Shown here: piece after piece, positions 63,193 to 64,000 of the stretch
Layout: each line of letters opens with the position of its first letter
Position numbering within the stretch: the first letter of the stretch is position 1
NCBI GenBank assembly: GCA_022482495.1
Contig: JAKVPA010000004.1
Coordinates: 179,457 to 243,456, forward strand
Direction of reading: 5' to 3'
Source of the DNA: Sphaerochaeta sp.
GTDB lineage: Bacteria; Spirochaetota; Spirochaetia; Sphaerochaetales; Sphaerochaetaceae
DNA length: 64,000 nucleotides
Program-made: the position numbers and the translations under genes
The notes under the pieces: model-generated
The model's database searches: none
What the model was told of the DNA's origin: nothing
Seen by the model: only the letters and a program-made list of their open reading frames with translations

Positions 63193-63741
63193 ATGAAAGG
63201 CAATGTGTTCTCCAAGAAATTCGGCTCCTCCTATGAAAAACATGCCGCTATCCTGGGGGAAGAGTTGTCCGGCATACATGGGATGAAGGTTCTCGACATC
63301 GCGTCCGGTACCGGGATGGTGATTGACTGTCTGGCCGCCGACAATGAGATAACCTGCACGGACATCAGCCCGCATCTCCTCCAGGTGGCCCGCAGGAGGT
63401 TCGCCAGGCGGAAGCTCCTGAACTATGAACTGATTGTCGCCGATGCAAAAAACCTGCCGTTTGGGGACAACCAGTTTGATGTGGTTACCTGCATCCTTGC
63501 CTTCAATTTCTTTGGCGACCCCGGCAAGGTGGTTGCCGAGATACGGAGGAACCTCAAACCCACGGGGGAGTTCGTCTGTGTGGTTCCAGAGTCCAGCCGG
63601 TTGAAGGAAGGGAGCCGCATCACCGGGACATTGTTCATGGAAGAAGAATTGAGAAGCCTTTTCACCAACGCGGGAATGACGTTTTCCCCTTTGCCTGAAG
63701 AAAACGGGTCGCTTCTCTACTTCACTTCACGGAAAATCTGA
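63193..63741 (+). CDS. Class I SAM-dependent methyltransferase
   Basis: 182 residues. GMKVLDIASGTGMVIDCLAA is motif I (SAM binding), ITCTDISPHLLQVARRR motif II, NLPFGDNQFDVVTCILAF motif IV, and NLKPTGEFVCVVPESS motif post III. It resembles UbiE/Methyltransferase_11 proteins, of which many small copies act on unknown small molecules. No ribosome site is strong. It lies next to the insertion sequences, with frequent AGG arginine codons, so horizontal origin is likely. Specific substrate cannot be inferred. Confidence 0.85.
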   Translation: MKGNVFSKKFGSSYEKHAAILGEELSGIHGMKVLDIASGTGMVIDCLAADNEITCTDISPHLLQVARRRFARRKLLNYELIVADAKNLPFGDNQFDVVTCILAFNFFGDPGKVVAEIRRNLKPTGEFVCVVPESSRLKEGSRITGTLFMEEELRSLFTNAGMTFSPLPEENGSLLYFTSRKI

Positions 63742-63781
63742 CCCCCTGTTTTGGCCTGTAACGGTTAACTACCTTCTTGGT

Positions 63782-64000
63782 TTAGTTGGCTATTCGCTTT
63801 TTCTTATATTTTGTCTTTAAAACAGGGTAGGCAAGCTTCTCAGCCCTTGTTATTGCATCGTTGATTGCCTTCGTAATTTTGTTGTCGGCCTCATCTTGCC
63901 CAAAGAAAAGGAGTTCTTTTTCTGTCAATTCCTTTCGTTCTTCCTCATCCAATTGCCCGCGGGGATTCTTTTGTTTGTCTAGTATGTACTTGATTGAGAA
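63782..64000 (-). CDS. C-terminal part of an unrecognised protein, cut by the window edge
   Basis: Reading the minus strand from the window end to TAA at 63784-63782 gives 72 residues. They include KYILDKQKNPRGQLDEEERK, ELLFFGQDEADNKITKAIND and a basic tail KTKYKKKRIAN. It is highly charged and probably helical. No known family. AT-richer than the host genes, consistent with acquired DNA beside the insertion sequences. Confidence 0.55.
   Translation of the reverse strand, partial: FSIKYILDKQKNPRGQLDEEERKELTEKELLFFGQDEADNKITKAINDAITRAEKLAYPVLKTKYKKKRIAN

Overview
The window looks like the chromosome of an anaerobic, fermentative diderm bacterium, most likely a spirochaete of the Sphaerochaeta type. 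This rests on the Gram-negative envelope genes (an omptin-like barrel, secreted proteins), the many ABC importers for sugars, peptides, nucleosides and branched-chain amino acids, and the oxygen-sensitive enzymes. No rRNA or tRNA gene is visible, so the taxon is an inference.

Layout. 1-9.2 kb (minus strand): MalY-type lyase (cut by the window edge), EFR1 ferredoxin, aroA, a secreted protein, ApbE, and a nucleoside (BMP/Nup-type) ABC importer whose binding protein has lost its normal N-terminus. 9.2-15.4 kb: NCS2 permease, SGNH hydrolase, OppA, a membrane protein, hemolysin III and an omptin-like protease. 15.7-22.9 kb: a LacI-controlled disaccharide operon (binding protein, two permeases, GH65 phosphorylase, beta-phosphoglucomutase). 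22.9-23.8 kb: a 2-hydroxyacid dehydrogenase. 23.9-30.2 kb: operon A, a NifH/NifD/NifK-like set followed by a FecBCD/BtuFCD-type importer, with a DtxR-like palindrome before it. 30.4-32.1 kb: Tag glycosylase, an NAD(P)-binding protein and a divergent HxlR regulator. 32.1-46.9 kb: operon B, about 14.9 kb on the minus strand. 47-53 kb: GNAT and a complete Liv importer. 53.4-59.6 kb: a barrel-like protein, a repeat lipoprotein, TetR with a DUF4386 protein, DUF454 and GNAT. 59.7-64 kb: two back-to-back insertion sequences and AT-richer, probably acquired DNA.

The most unusual content is operon B. In transcription order it reads TM1266-like regulator, HydF, AspA, HydE, NifH/D/K-like set B2, NifH/D/K-like set B1, HypF, HypC, HypD, HypE. 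It joins [FeFe]-hydrogenase maturases (without HydG) and the Fe(CN)2CO-making half of the [NiFe] maturation system (without HypA/HypB) to two tandem nitrogenase-like complexes. There is no hydrogenase structural gene. Start and stop codons overlap at nearly every junction from HydF to the B1 K-like/HypF pair, and HypC, HypD and HypE are also linked. The NifH-like proteins keep both cluster cysteines and the P-loop. The D/K-like proteins keep three cysteines suited to one intersubunit FeS cluster, as in the BchNB-type reductases, but lack the NifD cysteine that holds FeMo-cofactor.

About 20 single-base frameshifts interrupt conserved genes. Most can be undone by one base, often in a G or C run, and the repair restores textbook termini (HypE ends in PRIC; HydF regains CGGC). 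They look more like sequence errors than decay, but they are densest in operon A, where real decay cannot be excluded. Two apparent gene fusions (GH65-PGM and permease-ATPase) are products of such frameshifts.
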